Assembly (NCBI RefSeq): GCF_000718555.1
Contig: NZ_JOAN01000019.1
Span: 1-64,000 of the forward strand
From: Micromonospora chokoriensis
Lineage (GTDB): Bacteria; Actinomycetota; Actinomycetes; Mycobacteriales; Micromonosporaceae
Direction: 5' to 3'
DNA length: 64,000 bases
Made by a program: the position numbers and the translations under genes. The notes beneath the pieces are model-generated. The model was not told where the DNA came from and did not search any database. It saw only the letters and a list, made by a program, of their open reading frames with translations. This document shows, in pieces, positions 16,683-28,870 of the stretch (position 1 is its first letter; every line of letters starts with the position of its first letter).

Positions 16683-16711
16683 TTGACCGTTGCCGAAACA
16701 GCTCGTAGCGT
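16683..16711 (+). promoter_or_regulatory. Promoter of the sugar ABC operon
   Basis: TTGACC (16683-16688) and TAGCGT (16706-16711) with a 17-bp spacer precede the binding-protein gene by about 116 bp. The predicted start near 16718 places both downstream palindromes in the leader, where a LacI repressor would act as a roadblock. Confidence 0.5.
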
Positions 16712-16723
16712 GCCGGCCATCGA

Positions 16724-16736
16724 CCGGTAATACCGG
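16724..16736. promoter_or_regulatory. 13-bp palindrome in the ABC operon leader
   Basis: CCGGTA-A-TACCGG is a perfect palindrome immediately downstream of the predicted transcription start of the sugar transport operon. It is a second candidate operator in the divergent GH43/ABC gap, differing in sequence from the TTCCGGAA site. Confidence 0.4.
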
Positions 16737-16827
16737 CGAAGCAATGAAAGTTCCGGAGATCCATAGGTCCCACCCCGCCGGCTCGGCCGGCGTCCGAGCA
16801 CCCCGTGAGTCCCCGAAGGGATGGATC

Positions 16828-18123
16828 ATGACTATGCACGTTTCCCGCCGAACGCTGCTCGGCCTCGCCGGTGCCGGCGCTGGCGCATACCTGCTGAGTG
16901 CCTGTAGCGGCGACGGTGAGTCCAGCGACCCGACCGCACCGCAGACCATCAACTGGTGGCACATCCAGAACACCGAACCGATGCTGCCGGTCTGGGCCGC
17001 GATGGCCAACGAGTACAAGACCGCACACAGCAACGTCACGATCACCATCCAGCCGCTGGAGAACGAGGCGTTCAAGGCCAAGCTCACCACCGCCACCCAG
17101 GCCGGCGACCCGCCGGACCTGTTCCAGTCCTGGGGTGGCGGCGTGCTCAAGCAGCAGGTCGACGCGGGTCTGGTCAAGGACCTCACCGACGACCTGAAGG
17201 ATCTGGTCGCCGGCATCCTGCCCGCCGCGATGCAGCCGTACACCATCGACGGCAAGATCTACGGCATTCCGTTCGACATCGGCATGGTCGGGTTCTGGTA
17301 CAACAAGGACCTCTTCACCCGCGCCGGCATCACCGAGACCCCCAGCACCTGGGCTGCCCTGCTCGACGCGGTCCGCAAGCTCAAGACCGCCGGCATCACC
17401 CCGGTCGCCCTGGCCGGCAAGGACAAGTGGCCGGCCCACTTCTACTGGTCCTACCTCGCGATGCGCATCGGTGGGGTGGGTGCGCTGCAGAAGGCCGTCG
17501 ACGACAAGAACTTCGACACTCCCGACCTCGTCGCCGCCGGTGAGCGGCTCAAGGAGCTCGTCGACCTGCAGCCCTTCCAGAAGGGTTTCCTCGGCGCCGA
17601 GTACGGCTCGCCGGACGGCCAGGCCGCCACCATGGGCAACGGCGGCGCCGCCATGGAGCTGATGGGGCAGTGGGCACCGGCGGTGCAGGGGTCCAGCTCC
17701 ACCAGCAAGAAGGGCATCGGCGACAAGCTCGGCTTCTTCCCGTTCCCCGCGGTGGACGGCGGCAAGGGCTCCGTGACCGAGGTCTTCGGCGGCGGTAACG
17801 GCTTCGCCGTCGGTAAGGACGCCCCTGCGGCCACCATCGAATTCCTGAAGTTCCTGCTCACCGCCGAGAACCAGAAGCGTTCCGCCCAGACCGGGGCGGT
17901 GCTGCCGACCGTCAAGGACGCCACCTCGGCCATTCCCGACGCCAACGGCAAGGCCGTGGCGGAGACCCTGGCCAAGAACACCGGCTTCCAGCTCTACCTC
18001 GACCAGGCGTACGCCCCCGCGCTCGGGCAGCAGATCAACGACAGCGTCGCGGAGATCATCGCCGGCAAGAAGCAGCCGGCGGCGATCCTCAAGGACATCA
18101 CGCAGGTGGCGAAGACCGCCTGA
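16828..18123 (+). CDS. Sugar ABC transporter substrate-binding lipoprotein
   Basis: A 431-residue family 1 extracellular binding protein. The N-terminus carries a twin-arginine motif (SRRTLLG) and a lipobox ending at C26 (LLSAC), so it is probably a Tat-exported lipoprotein. The start with GAAGGG 7 bases upstream was chosen over earlier in-frame options. It should capture xylo- or arabino-oligosaccharides and deliver them to the two permeases encoded downstream. As usual for this class, no ATPase gene is linked; a shared MsiK-type ATPase encoded elsewhere is expected. Confidence 0.93.
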   Translation: MTMHVSRRTLLGLAGAGAGAYLLSACSGDGESSDPTAPQTINWWHIQNTEPMLPVWAAMANEYKTAHSNVTITIQPLENEAFKAKLTTATQAGDPPDLFQSWGGGVLKQQVDAGLVKDLTDDLKDLVAGILPAAMQPYTIDGKIYGIPFDIGMVGFWYNKDLFTRAGITETPSTWAALLDAVRKLKTAGITPVALAGKDKWPAHFYWSYLAMRIGGVGALQKAVDDKNFDTPDLVAAGERLKELVDLQPFQKGFLGAEYGSPDGQAATMGNGGAAMELMGQWAPAVQGSSSTSKKGIGDKLGFFPFPAVDGGKGSVTEVFGGGNGFAVGKDAPAATIEFLKFLLTAENQKRSAQTGAVLPTVKDATSAIPDANGKAVAETLAKNTGFQLYLDQAYAPALGQQINDSVAEIIAGKKQPAAILKDITQVAKTA

Positions 18124-18175
18124 CCGTGAACCATCACCCATCCGTAGCCGGCCGTAGAACCCGAGTGGAGCAGGA

Positions 18176-19174
18176 ATGACCAGGCCATCGACCGTGTCGG
18201 AGATGAGGCGCGGCGACCCGGCAACGGATCCGCCGGCAACGGGGCCGGGCACCGCGCGACTGCGCGGCCGCCAGCCCCGGCCGGGCCGGGGTCGCGTCCT
18301 TGCCGTGTTCCTGGCGCCAGCCCTGGCGCTTTTCGTGCTGCTGGTCCTCGCCCCGATCGTGGTGGCCGGCTACGCCAGCCTCTACAAGTGGAACGGCTTC
18401 GGGCTGCCAGAGAACTTCATCGGGCTGGACAACTACACCCGGGCGTTCGCCGACCCGACCTTCCGCGGCGACCTGCGGCGCGGCCTCGTGCTGGTGGTGC
18501 TGTCCCTGGTCGTGCAGCTGCCCGCCGCGCTGGCCCTGGCCATGCTCCTCAACCAGCCCCTTCGCGGCCGGGCCGTCTATCGGCTGATCTTCTTCGCTCC
18601 GTACGTGCTCTCCGAGGTCACCACGGCCGTGCTGTTCACCCTGGTGTTCTCACCCAACCGAGGGCTGGGTGAGGGGGTCGCCAAGTGGCTGGGCGCCGAC
18701 GCGGGGACGATCTTCGCCGACCCGGACACCGTGCTGTTCGCGGTCTTCCTGGTGGTGTCCTGGAAGTACTTCGGCCTCTACATGATGCTCTTCCTGGCCG
18801 CCCGCCAGGGGATCCCCAAGGAGTTGTCCGAGGCCGCCGTCACCGACGGTGCCACCGCCTGGCAGGCGTTCCGACACGTCACCCTGCCCCTGCTCGGCCC
18901 GACGATCCGGATCAGCGTGTTCCTGTCGGTCATCGGCACCATCCAGCTCTTCGACATGGTGTGGGTGCTCACCGGCGGTGGCCCGATCCACTCCTCCGAG
19001 ACCCTGGCCGTGACGATGTACCAGTACGGCTTCCGGCGCTTCGAGGTCGGCTACGCGAGTGCGATCAGCATCATCATGTTCCTGCTGAGCCTCGTCTTCG
19101 CCCTGCTCTACCAACGCGTCGTCCTGCGTCGTGACACCGCGGGCGCGATCACCACTCAGGGAGGCCAGCGATGA
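18176..19174 (+). CDS. Sugar ABC transporter permease (MalF/UgpA type)
   Basis: A 332-residue integral membrane protein with an arginine/proline-rich cytoplasmic N-terminus and six predicted helices. The EAA motif that contacts the ATPase is visible as ELSEAAVTDGATAWQAFRHVTLPLLGPT. It lies 52 bp after the binding-protein gene and overlaps the next permease gene by four bases (ATGA), so the two permeases are made together as a heterodimer. Confidence 0.94.
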   Translation: MTRPSTVSEMRRGDPATDPPATGPGTARLRGRQPRPGRGRVLAVFLAPALALFVLLVLAPIVVAGYASLYKWNGFGLPENFIGLDNYTRAFADPTFRGDLRRGLVLVVLSLVVQLPAALALAMLLNQPLRGRAVYRLIFFAPYVLSEVTTAVLFTLVFSPNRGLGEGVAKWLGADAGTIFADPDTVLFAVFLVVSWKYFGLYMMLFLAARQGIPKELSEAAVTDGATAWQAFRHVTLPLLGPTIRISVFLSVIGTIQLFDMVWVLTGGGPIHSSETLAVTMYQYGFRRFEVGYASAISIIMFLLSLVFALLYQRVVLRRDTAGAITTQGGQR

Positions 19175-20007
19175 CCGCCACGGCGAGTCGCGCCAAGCGG
19201 ACCCGCAGCGTCCTGCTGCACCTCGTCTGCATCGCCGTCGGGGCGCTCATCGTCGTGCCGGTGTGGTTCGGCGTCCTCGGCGGCTTCAAGGACAACGGCC
19301 AGTTGTCCACCAACCCGCTGGGCTGGCCCGACCCCTGGGTGCCGAACTACCTGGAGATCCTGGGCAACGGGGTGTTCTGGCGGCAGCTCGGCAACAGTCT
19401 CCTCATCGCCGTGAGCAGCACCTTCATCGTCGTCGCCGCGGCGGCGATGGCGGCGTTCGTCTTCGCGCGGTACGCCTTCCGGGGCCGCGAGTTCCTGGTG
19501 ACCCTGTTCGCGATCGGCCTGATGTTCCCGTTCGCGGTGGCCATCCTGCCGCTGTTCGTCCTGCTCCGCGGCATGGGTCTGCTGGACAACCCGCTCGGGG
19601 TGATCCTGCCGCAGGCCGCCTTCGGGCTGCCGATCACCATCATCATCCTGCGTCAGTTCTTCCGGACCATCCCGGCCGAGGTCGAGGAGGCCGCCATCCT
19701 CGACGGCTGCGGCTACTTCGGGTTCTTCTGGAAAGTCCTGCTGCCGATGGCCCGCCCCGCCCTGGCCACCGTGTCGGTGCTGGCCGTCGTGACCAGTTGG
19801 AACAACTTCATGCTCCCGCTGGTCGTCTTCAGCGACCAGAGCTGGTGGACCCTGCCGGTCGGAGTCCAGGCGTTCCAGGGCCAGTACGCCGACGACACCG
19901 CCCGGGTGCTCGCCTACGTCGTGCTGTCCATGCTGCCAGCCCTCGGCTTCTACGCCGTGGCCGAACGGCAACTGATCGGCGGCCTGACCGGCAGCGTCAA
20001 GGGATGA
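19171..20007 (+). CDS. Sugar ABC transporter permease (MalG type)
   Basis: A 278-residue six-helix permease with the EAA motif EVEEAAILDGCGYFGFFWKVLLPMARPA. It pairs with the preceding permease. The LacI regulator gene follows after 53 bp on the same strand and probably belongs to the same operon. Confidence 0.94.
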   Translation: MTATASRAKRTRSVLLHLVCIAVGALIVVPVWFGVLGGFKDNGQLSTNPLGWPDPWVPNYLEILGNGVFWRQLGNSLLIAVSSTFIVVAAAAMAAFVFARYAFRGREFLVTLFAIGLMFPFAVAILPLFVLLRGMGLLDNPLGVILPQAAFGLPITIIILRQFFRTIPAEVEEAAILDGCGYFGFFWKVLLPMARPALATVSVLAVVTSWNNFMLPLVVFSDQSWWTLPVGVQAFQGQYADDTARVLAYVVLSMLPALGFYAVAERQLIGGLTGSVKG

Positions 20008-20060
20008 CATCGCAGCACCGCGAGCAGACCTGAGGCTTCCAGCAGGACGAAGGGGGGACC

Positions 20061-21077
20061 GTGGGCACGGAGAACGGCCGAAACGTCACCATCGCCATGA
20101 TCGCGCGGTTGGCCGGTGTCTCCGTACCCACGGTCTCCCGGGTCATCAACGGCCGCTCCGACGTCGCCCCCGACACCCGCGAACGCGTCGAGGCGCTGCT
20201 CAACCGGCACGGCTACCGCCGCCGGTCACCGGCCCGGCGTACCGATGCGGCCCTCATCGATCTGGTCTTCAACGACCTGGACAGCCCGTGGGCCGTGGAG
20301 ATCATCCGCGGGGTGGAGGACGTCGGCCAGACCAGCGGCGTCGGCACCGTCGTCTCGGCCATCCACTGGCGCATCTCCTCGGCCAAGCAGTGGCTCGACA
20401 ACATGCGGACGCGCTCCACCGAGGGCGTCATCTTCGTGACCTCGATGGTGAACCCGCCGTTGCAGGCCGAGTTGCGCCGGCTCCACCTGCCGGTCGTCAT
20501 CATCGACCCGGCCGGGGTGGACCCGCAGGAGTCACCCACTATCGGCGCCACCAACTGGGCGGGCAGTCTCAGCGCCAACCAGTACCTGATCAGCCTCGGC
20601 CACCGCCGCATCGGCTTCATCGCCGGCCCGCCACACCTGATGTGCAGCCGGGCCCGGATGGACGGCTACCGGGCTGCCCTCGGCGCCGCCGACATCCCCA
20701 TCGACGACGCCCTGATCCGTCCCGGCAACTTCTACCACGAGGCCGGCTTCACCGCCGGTACGCAACTGCTGGCCCTGCCCGACCCGCCCACCGCCATCTT
20801 CGCCTCCAGCGACCAGATGGCACTCGGCGTCTACGAGGCGGTCCGCAAACGCGGCCTGCGGGTGCCCGACGACATCAGCGTGGTCGGCTTCGACGACCTG
20901 CCGGAGGTCCGGTGGTGCTCCCCGCCGCTGACCACCGTTCGTCAGCCCCTGGCCGAGATGGGCATGTTGGCCGCACGGACGCTGCTGCGCCTGGCCAGCG
21001 GCGAGAGGACCGAGAGCCCTCGGGTCGAACTCGCCACCGAACTCATCGTCCGCGACAGCGCCGGCCCGCCCCGCTGA
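20061..21077 (+). CDS. LacI-family transcriptional regulator
   Basis: A 338-residue repressor. The N-terminal helix-turn-helix (about residues 9-30; TIAMIARLAGVSVPTVSRVINGRSDVAPDTRERV) is followed by a periplasmic-binding-protein-like domain for a sugar effector. The GTG start has a strong AGGGGGGA site. Encoded behind the sugar permeases and near xylan enzymes, it most likely represses the GH43 and ABC genes until a xylose- or arabinose-type sugar binds. The TTCCGGAA and CCGGTA-A-TACCGG palindromes upstream are its candidate operators. Confidence 0.93.
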   Translation: MGTENGRNVTIAMIARLAGVSVPTVSRVINGRSDVAPDTRERVEALLNRHGYRRRSPARRTDAALIDLVFNDLDSPWAVEIIRGVEDVGQTSGVGTVVSAIHWRISSAKQWLDNMRTRSTEGVIFVTSMVNPPLQAELRRLHLPVVIIDPAGVDPQESPTIGATNWAGSLSANQYLISLGHRRIGFIAGPPHLMCSRARMDGYRAALGAADIPIDDALIRPGNFYHEAGFTAGTQLLALPDPPTAIFASSDQMALGVYEAVRKRGLRVPDDISVVGFDDLPEVRWCSPPLTTVRQPLAEMGMLAARTLLRLASGERTESPRVELATELIVRDSAGPPR

Positions 21078-21172
21078 GCGGCGCGGTCGGCGATCGCGTA
21101 ACGGACCCGTCAATGAAGAACGACGCCCGCCTGGCCGAGTTCGTCGAGTAGCTCCTCTCTCTCGCTTCGGCC

Positions 21173-21227
21173 CCTTGAGATCTTCGGGCCGACAATGCCA
21201 CTGTTATCCGTCGACTAGAAGCCCGCG
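21173..21227. repeat. 55-bp dispersed repeat, copy 1
   Basis: Shares 42 of 55 bases with 24136-24190, including an identical first 11 bases (CCTTGAGATCT), the block CAATGCCA, CGTCGA and the final GCCCGCG. It lies directly after the stop of the YdcF-like gene and in the otherwise empty gap after the LacI gene. It may be a relic of a mobile-element end or a shared regulatory element. Confidence 0.6.
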
Positions 21228-21228
21228 T

Positions 21229-21936
21229 TCAGTCGTCCCGCAGGGCGTCGTCGACGCCCGTCTCCCGCCGACCGAGGTGCGCCGGATCCCGGCCGGAGAG
21301 CAGATCCAGCACGGCCTTCAGGCAGGCGCCGTTCTCCCGCGATGAGCTGACCCGCCACGTCTGGGCGTAACGCCGCGCGGTCTCGTCGCCCACCCCACTG
21401 GCGTCGATGCCAAGGTCCCTGCACAGGGCCACCGCGCGGGGGAGGTGGAAGGACTGGGTCACGACCGTCGCACGTCGCACCCCGAAGATGCGCTCGGCCC
21501 GCGCGCACGAGTCGTACGTGTCGAAACCGGCGAAGTCGAGCACCACCTTCCGCGCCGGCACTCCCCGGTCGACCAGCCAGCCCAGCATTGCGGCGGGTTC
21601 GTTGTAGTCGGCGTTCATGTTGTCGCCGGACACCAGGATCGCCCGTACCTTGCCGGCGTCGAACAATCGGCGCGCGATCTCCAACCGAGCCGCCAGGAAC
21701 GGCGACGGGCTGCCGTCCGCGTCTACCTTGGTGCCCAGCACGAGGGCGACCGGCGCGTCCGGCACAGCCGCCTCGCTGTAGATGTGACCGTCGGCCGCGT
21801 CGCGAATCCACGTCACGCTGGCCACTGTGCCGCCGGTCAGCAGCACCGCGCCGACCACCATCGCGAGAAGGGTGCGGCGAACAAGCCGTCGGCGTTTCCC
21901 GTACCACCGTCTGAGCGCACCGAATCGTCCCCGCAT
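21229..21936 (-). CDS. YdcF/SanA-like DUF218 membrane protein
   Basis: A 235-residue protein with a basic N-terminus, one transmembrane helix (about residues 23-43) and an extracytoplasmic DUF218 domain. Typical segments are VALVLGTKVDADGSPSPFLAARLEIA, the acidic SGDNMNADYNEPAAM and VVTQSFHLPRAV. The family includes SanA, linked to envelope barrier function and vancomycin tolerance, but the reaction is unproven. The start giving MRGRFGALRRW leaves a normal membrane anchor. The gene is convergent with the LacI gene and stands alone. Confidence 0.85.
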   Translation of the reverse strand: MRGRFGALRRWYGKRRRLVRRTLLAMVVGAVLLTGGTVASVTWIRDAADGHIYSEAAVPDAPVALVLGTKVDADGSPSPFLAARLEIARRLFDAGKVRAILVSGDNMNADYNEPAAMLGWLVDRGVPARKVVLDFAGFDTYDSCARAERIFGVRRATVVTQSFHLPRAVALCRDLGIDASGVGDETARRYAQTWRVSSSRENGACLKAVLDLLSGRDPAHLGRRETGVDDALRDD

Positions 21937-21993
21937 GTCCGCGAGACTATTCCTGCTGTGCATGCGACGACCGAGCCGGTGGGGGAACTGACG

Positions 21994-22407
21994 ATGAGGC
22001 ACGTCGAGTTTGGCCGTAATCAGTACGGTGCGCCAAGCATGACGAGCGGCGAGCGGCACTTCCTCGACCTCGCCTCTCAACTCGCCAGCGATATCCAGAG
22101 CTACGCCCCGGACTGCCTAGAACTGCTGCAGTGCATCGACGACGTGGCGTCCGGGCGTTGCGCGTACGAGGAGTTCGAGGGCAACTCATCCGTCGTGCGC
22201 TGCACTCCGGCTGGCGTCACGGTGCAGAGCCTTGGACCGGTCCCGTCCGGGACGACATACACCGTCGACGAAGCCCGCGCGGTCATCCTCAATTACTTCA
22301 ACTTCCTGGCCCCGTCTGTCGAGGACAGGAAGCGGCACCTGGGGACGTGGGAGCAGGAGCACGGCGGGCCGTTCTCTGGCCGACACCTGCTGCGCCTCAA
22401 CGAATAA
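21994..22407 (+). CDS. Hypothetical protein, 137 residues
   Basis: A soluble, mildly acidic protein that I do not recognise. It has no signal peptide or membrane segment. Two cysteines lie near CLELLQCIDD and a third in GRCAYEEFEG. The fold is probably alpha/beta, with TPAGVTVQSLGPVPSGTTYTV as a likely strand region. GGGGGA precedes the chosen ATG; a GTG further upstream would add 12 residues. The size and acidity resemble actinobacterial immunity-type proteins, but no toxin partner is adjacent, so I assign no function. Confidence 0.6.
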   Translation: MRHVEFGRNQYGAPSMTSGERHFLDLASQLASDIQSYAPDCLELLQCIDDVASGRCAYEEFEGNSSVVRCTPAGVTVQSLGPVPSGTTYTVDEARAVILNYFNFLAPSVEDRKRHLGTWEQEHGGPFSGRHLLRLNE

Positions 22408-22438
22408 GGGCGCCATGGTGGCGGCCACGACTGGACCG

Positions 22439-22474
22439 GTGGCTCGGCTCGGGAGGGATCCCGAGCCGAGCCAC
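22439..22474. terminator. Bidirectional terminator hairpin
   Basis: A perfect 16-bp stem (22439-22454 with 22459-22474) with a GGGA tetraloop separates two convergent genes. Confidence 0.85.
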
Positions 22475-22520
22475 ACGCCGCACGAGCAACCGACGGGGTA
22501 CGCCGACGTCGGTCACCGCG

Positions 22521-26414
<3,894 letters not shown>

Positions 26415-26420
26415 CCCCAG

Positions 26421-26455
26421 CTCCGGCTGGCCCCGTTCGCGCGGGCCAGCCGGAG
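26421..26455. terminator. Terminator hairpin after the GH51-like gene
   Basis: A perfect 13-bp stem (26421-26433 with 26443-26455) and 9-base loop lie just after the stop codon, between convergent genes. Its right arm is the first unit of a four-copy tandem repeat. Confidence 0.8.
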
Positions 26456-26512
26456 ATCCAGGCCAGCCAGAGATCGAGGCCAGCCGGAGTCTCGGGCCAG
26501 CCGCAGACCGAT
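26445..26512. repeat. 17-bp tandem repeat, four copies
   Basis: Four successive 17-bp units start at 26445, 26462, 26479 and 26496. Each begins GCCAGCC followed by a GGAGATC-like block. The array extends the right arm of the adjacent terminator, so any unit could pair with the left arm. Confidence 0.75.
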
Positions 26513-26515
26513 GTC

Positions 26516-28870
26516 TCAGTCGACCAGGCGGAGAGTGACCGTCGCCGACCCGGTCTCGTCCGCCCACGGGTCGAGCACGAGCGCGTACGTTCCGTCCTTG
26601 GGTAGCGGGCCCGCCTCGAACCGTCCCATGCCACCGATGACGCAGCCACTGCCCAGTTGGTCGCCGTCCGGGCCGGTCACGATCAGGATCGCGCACCGAT
26701 CGGGAAGGTTGGCACCGGTCACCTCGACGGTGAGGCGTCGGCCGGCGTCGGCGGCGAACCGCAGCCGGCTCACCCCGCCGGGCCGGCTGACGGTAAGCGT
26801 GGTGGCCCGTCCATCGGCGACGGCGTCGCGTTGCTCGTCGCTGGCGTCACGCAGCCGCACATCCGCCGAGCCGGTGTCGGTGGCGGTTCCGTCGACCTCC
26901 AGCACGTACCGACCGCTGGCCGGCAGGACGACCCCGTCGACGAAGCCTTGGCCGCCGATCACGCAGCCGGTGGCCACCTCAATGCCGGCCGGATCGCGCA
27001 GTCGCAGCAGGCCACAGCGGTCCGGCAGGGTGGCGTCGGTGACCTGGAGGAAGACCTTCTGACCAGCGCGTCCGTCGAAGGCCAGCCGGCTGATCGCACC
27101 CGGCTGAGCGAGCGTTGCCCGGACCGCCGGCCCGTCCACCGTGAGCGTCCGGTCCTCGTCGGTCACCGTGACGACCCGTACCGTCGCACGTCCGAGGTCG
27201 GCATCCCACGGGTCGAGCACCACCTGATGGTCGCCGGTGGCGGTCAACGTGGTCGTGTCGATGAAGCCGACACCGGCGATGACGCAGCCGGTCGCCACCT
27301 GACGGCCCTGCGGGTCGAGCAGCAGCAACACGCCGCAGCGATCCGGCACGGTGGCCGCGGGCACCGCCACGAAGATCTTCTGACCGGCCCGGCCCGGCAC
27401 CTTCAACGCGGCAGTGGCACCGGCCCGGGTCACCTCCAGGGCGGCATCACCGGCAGCGGGTGCTTCGCGTTGCGCGCGGGCGGCATCCTCGGCGAACGCC
27501 AGCTGCCCGGTGAGGCCGACGTCGAGCACGCAGCCGGCGAGGATCTGCGGATCGGTGACGCCGGCCCGCCGGCAGACCAACTCGGCGGTGGCCCGGTTGG
27601 GCAGGTCGCCGACGGTGACCTGGCGGTCCGGGAAACGCCTGTCGGTGAACGTCGCGGTGTCCTGCCCCGGCTCGTAGTCGAACAGCGACCGTTGCGCCTC
27701 GACGCGCCAACTGTCGGCGAAGCCGGGGTACAGCGCCTCGAACGTGGGCGGCTGCGGCAACCCCTTCCCGCCGCGCACAGTCAGGTCGTCGCCGGGGTCA
27801 CCATCATGATCGCCGAGCAGGCCCTGAAGCGTCCCGGCCCGCCCGGTCGGCGCGCTGACGCTCACGCTCAACCCCCAGACCCCGATCGGCTGGGCGGTCA
27901 GCCGGGCGCCGTCCGGGCACTGGACGGTCACCGTGCCGTCTCCCCAGGTGGTGACGGTGCCGCCGCGCGGCAGCTTCACCCCGTCGGGCGTGGACACCGG
28001 CGCGGCGCCGTTCACGCGGACCGCCGGGCCGTCGGGGGTGACGTACACGCCGACCCGGTCGCCGGCCACCCGAGCCGCGACGGCGGAGTTGACGGCCACC
28101 ACCGAGCTGGCCGGGAACATCGTCTGTCGTACCTGGACCTCGAAGTCGTCTGCCGTCGAACGGGTCAGCACGAACTCCCCGGCGGCCTGGAAGTCGTAGC
28201 GGAGACCGTCGTAGGTGAGCAGGTGCGGGTCACCGTTGCTGTTCGCGCAGCGGTAACCCTTGCCGATCACCGAGATCGAACAACCACCACCGCCGGGCGG
28301 TCGCGGCTTGGGCTGGTCGCAGTCCTTGCCGTTCGACGGCAGCTTCATTCCACCGTACGACGGGCGAAGCGGCACCCCGACCGCCTTCCGGTACGCGTTC
28401 TCCGCCAACACCGCGTGCACCTCGGCGGGGTCCACGGTGCTCGCCTGCTGGCCGCCCTGCGTGCAGAACTGGCCCCGGTCGGTGTCATTCACCTCGTCGA
28501 GGGCATGGTTCATCTCGTGGATAAGGGTGGCGCACTGGTCCTCGGTGAAGCCGGCACCCTCGTCGTCCAGCTTTCGTCCGTCGTTCTCCGGTACCCAGTT
28601 GATCTGCACGTCGCTGCCCGGGACGTACGTCGTGGTGCTGCTCTCTGAGCCGAGGATGGGCCTACGAACCTTGATCTTCTTTCCGGAGCGTTCCAGCTCG
28701 TCGAGCACCGCGCCGTTGCCGGAGCTGCGAATCTGCCCGACACAGCCCGCGTACTCCGTCTGTAGGTCGTCATTGACGGTGACCACGGCGGACGCCGCCG
28801 ATGGCGCGAGCAGCACCAGTAGGCCCGCCAGCACGAGACCGAGCCGCGTTCGGCGTCGCATCGTGGTCAT
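26516..28870 (-). CDS. Secreted M91-like metallopeptidase fused to vWD domain and three repeats
   Basis: A 784-residue secreted protein. The signal peptide ends near residue 28. Residues about 35-175 form a zinc-peptidase-like domain with HEMNH (118-122) and a downstream EVHAVLAENAYRKAVGVPLRPSYGG, resembling M91/NleD-type effector peptidases. A von Willebrand type D-like domain follows (about 206-400; NGDPHLLTYDGLRYDFQAAGEF...GLLGDHDGDPGDD). Three homologous beta-rich repeats of about 107 residues complete the protein, each with PDRC (509, 616, 723) and a later GCVI. The ATG overlaps the stop of the upstream lipoprotein gene. The combination is unusual, and substrate and role are unknown. Confidence 0.8.
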   Translation of the reverse strand: MTTMRRRTRLGLVLAGLLVLLAPSAASAVVTVNDDLQTEYAGCVGQIRSSGNGAVLDELERSGKKIKVRRPILGSESSTTTYVPGSDVQINWVPENDGRKLDDEGAGFTEDQCATLIHEMNHALDEVNDTDRGQFCTQGGQQASTVDPAEVHAVLAENAYRKAVGVPLRPSYGGMKLPSNGKDCDQPKPRPPGGGGCSISVIGKGYRCANSNGDPHLLTYDGLRYDFQAAGEFVLTRSTADDFEVQVRQTMFPASSVVAVNSAVAARVAGDRVGVYVTPDGPAVRVNGAAPVSTPDGVKLPRGGTVTTWGDGTVTVQCPDGARLTAQPIGVWGLSVSVSAPTGRAGTLQGLLGDHDGDPGDDLTVRGGKGLPQPPTFEALYPGFADSWRVEAQRSLFDYEPGQDTATFTDRRFPDRQVTVGDLPNRATAELVCRRAGVTDPQILAGCVLDVGLTGQLAFAEDAARAQREAPAAGDAALEVTRAGATAALKVPGRAGQKIFVAVPAATVPDRCGVLLLLDPQGRQVATGCVIAGVGFIDTTTLTATGDHQVVLDPWDADLGRATVRVVTVTDEDRTLTVDGPAVRATLAQPGAISRLAFDGRAGQKVFLQVTDATLPDRCGLLRLRDPAGIEVATGCVIGGQGFVDGVVLPASGRYVLEVDGTATDTGSADVRLRDASDEQRDAVADGRATTLTVSRPGGVSRLRFAADAGRRLTVEVTGANLPDRCAILIVTGPDGDQLGSGCVIGGMGRFEAGPLPKDGTYALVLDPWADETGSATVTLRLVD

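Noticed and set aside
26657..28648. A 663-codon plus-strand frame opposite the metallopeptidase-vWD gene
   Set aside because: Antisense shadow: no motifs, signal or ribosome site, while the minus strand has a signal peptide, HExxH and repeats.
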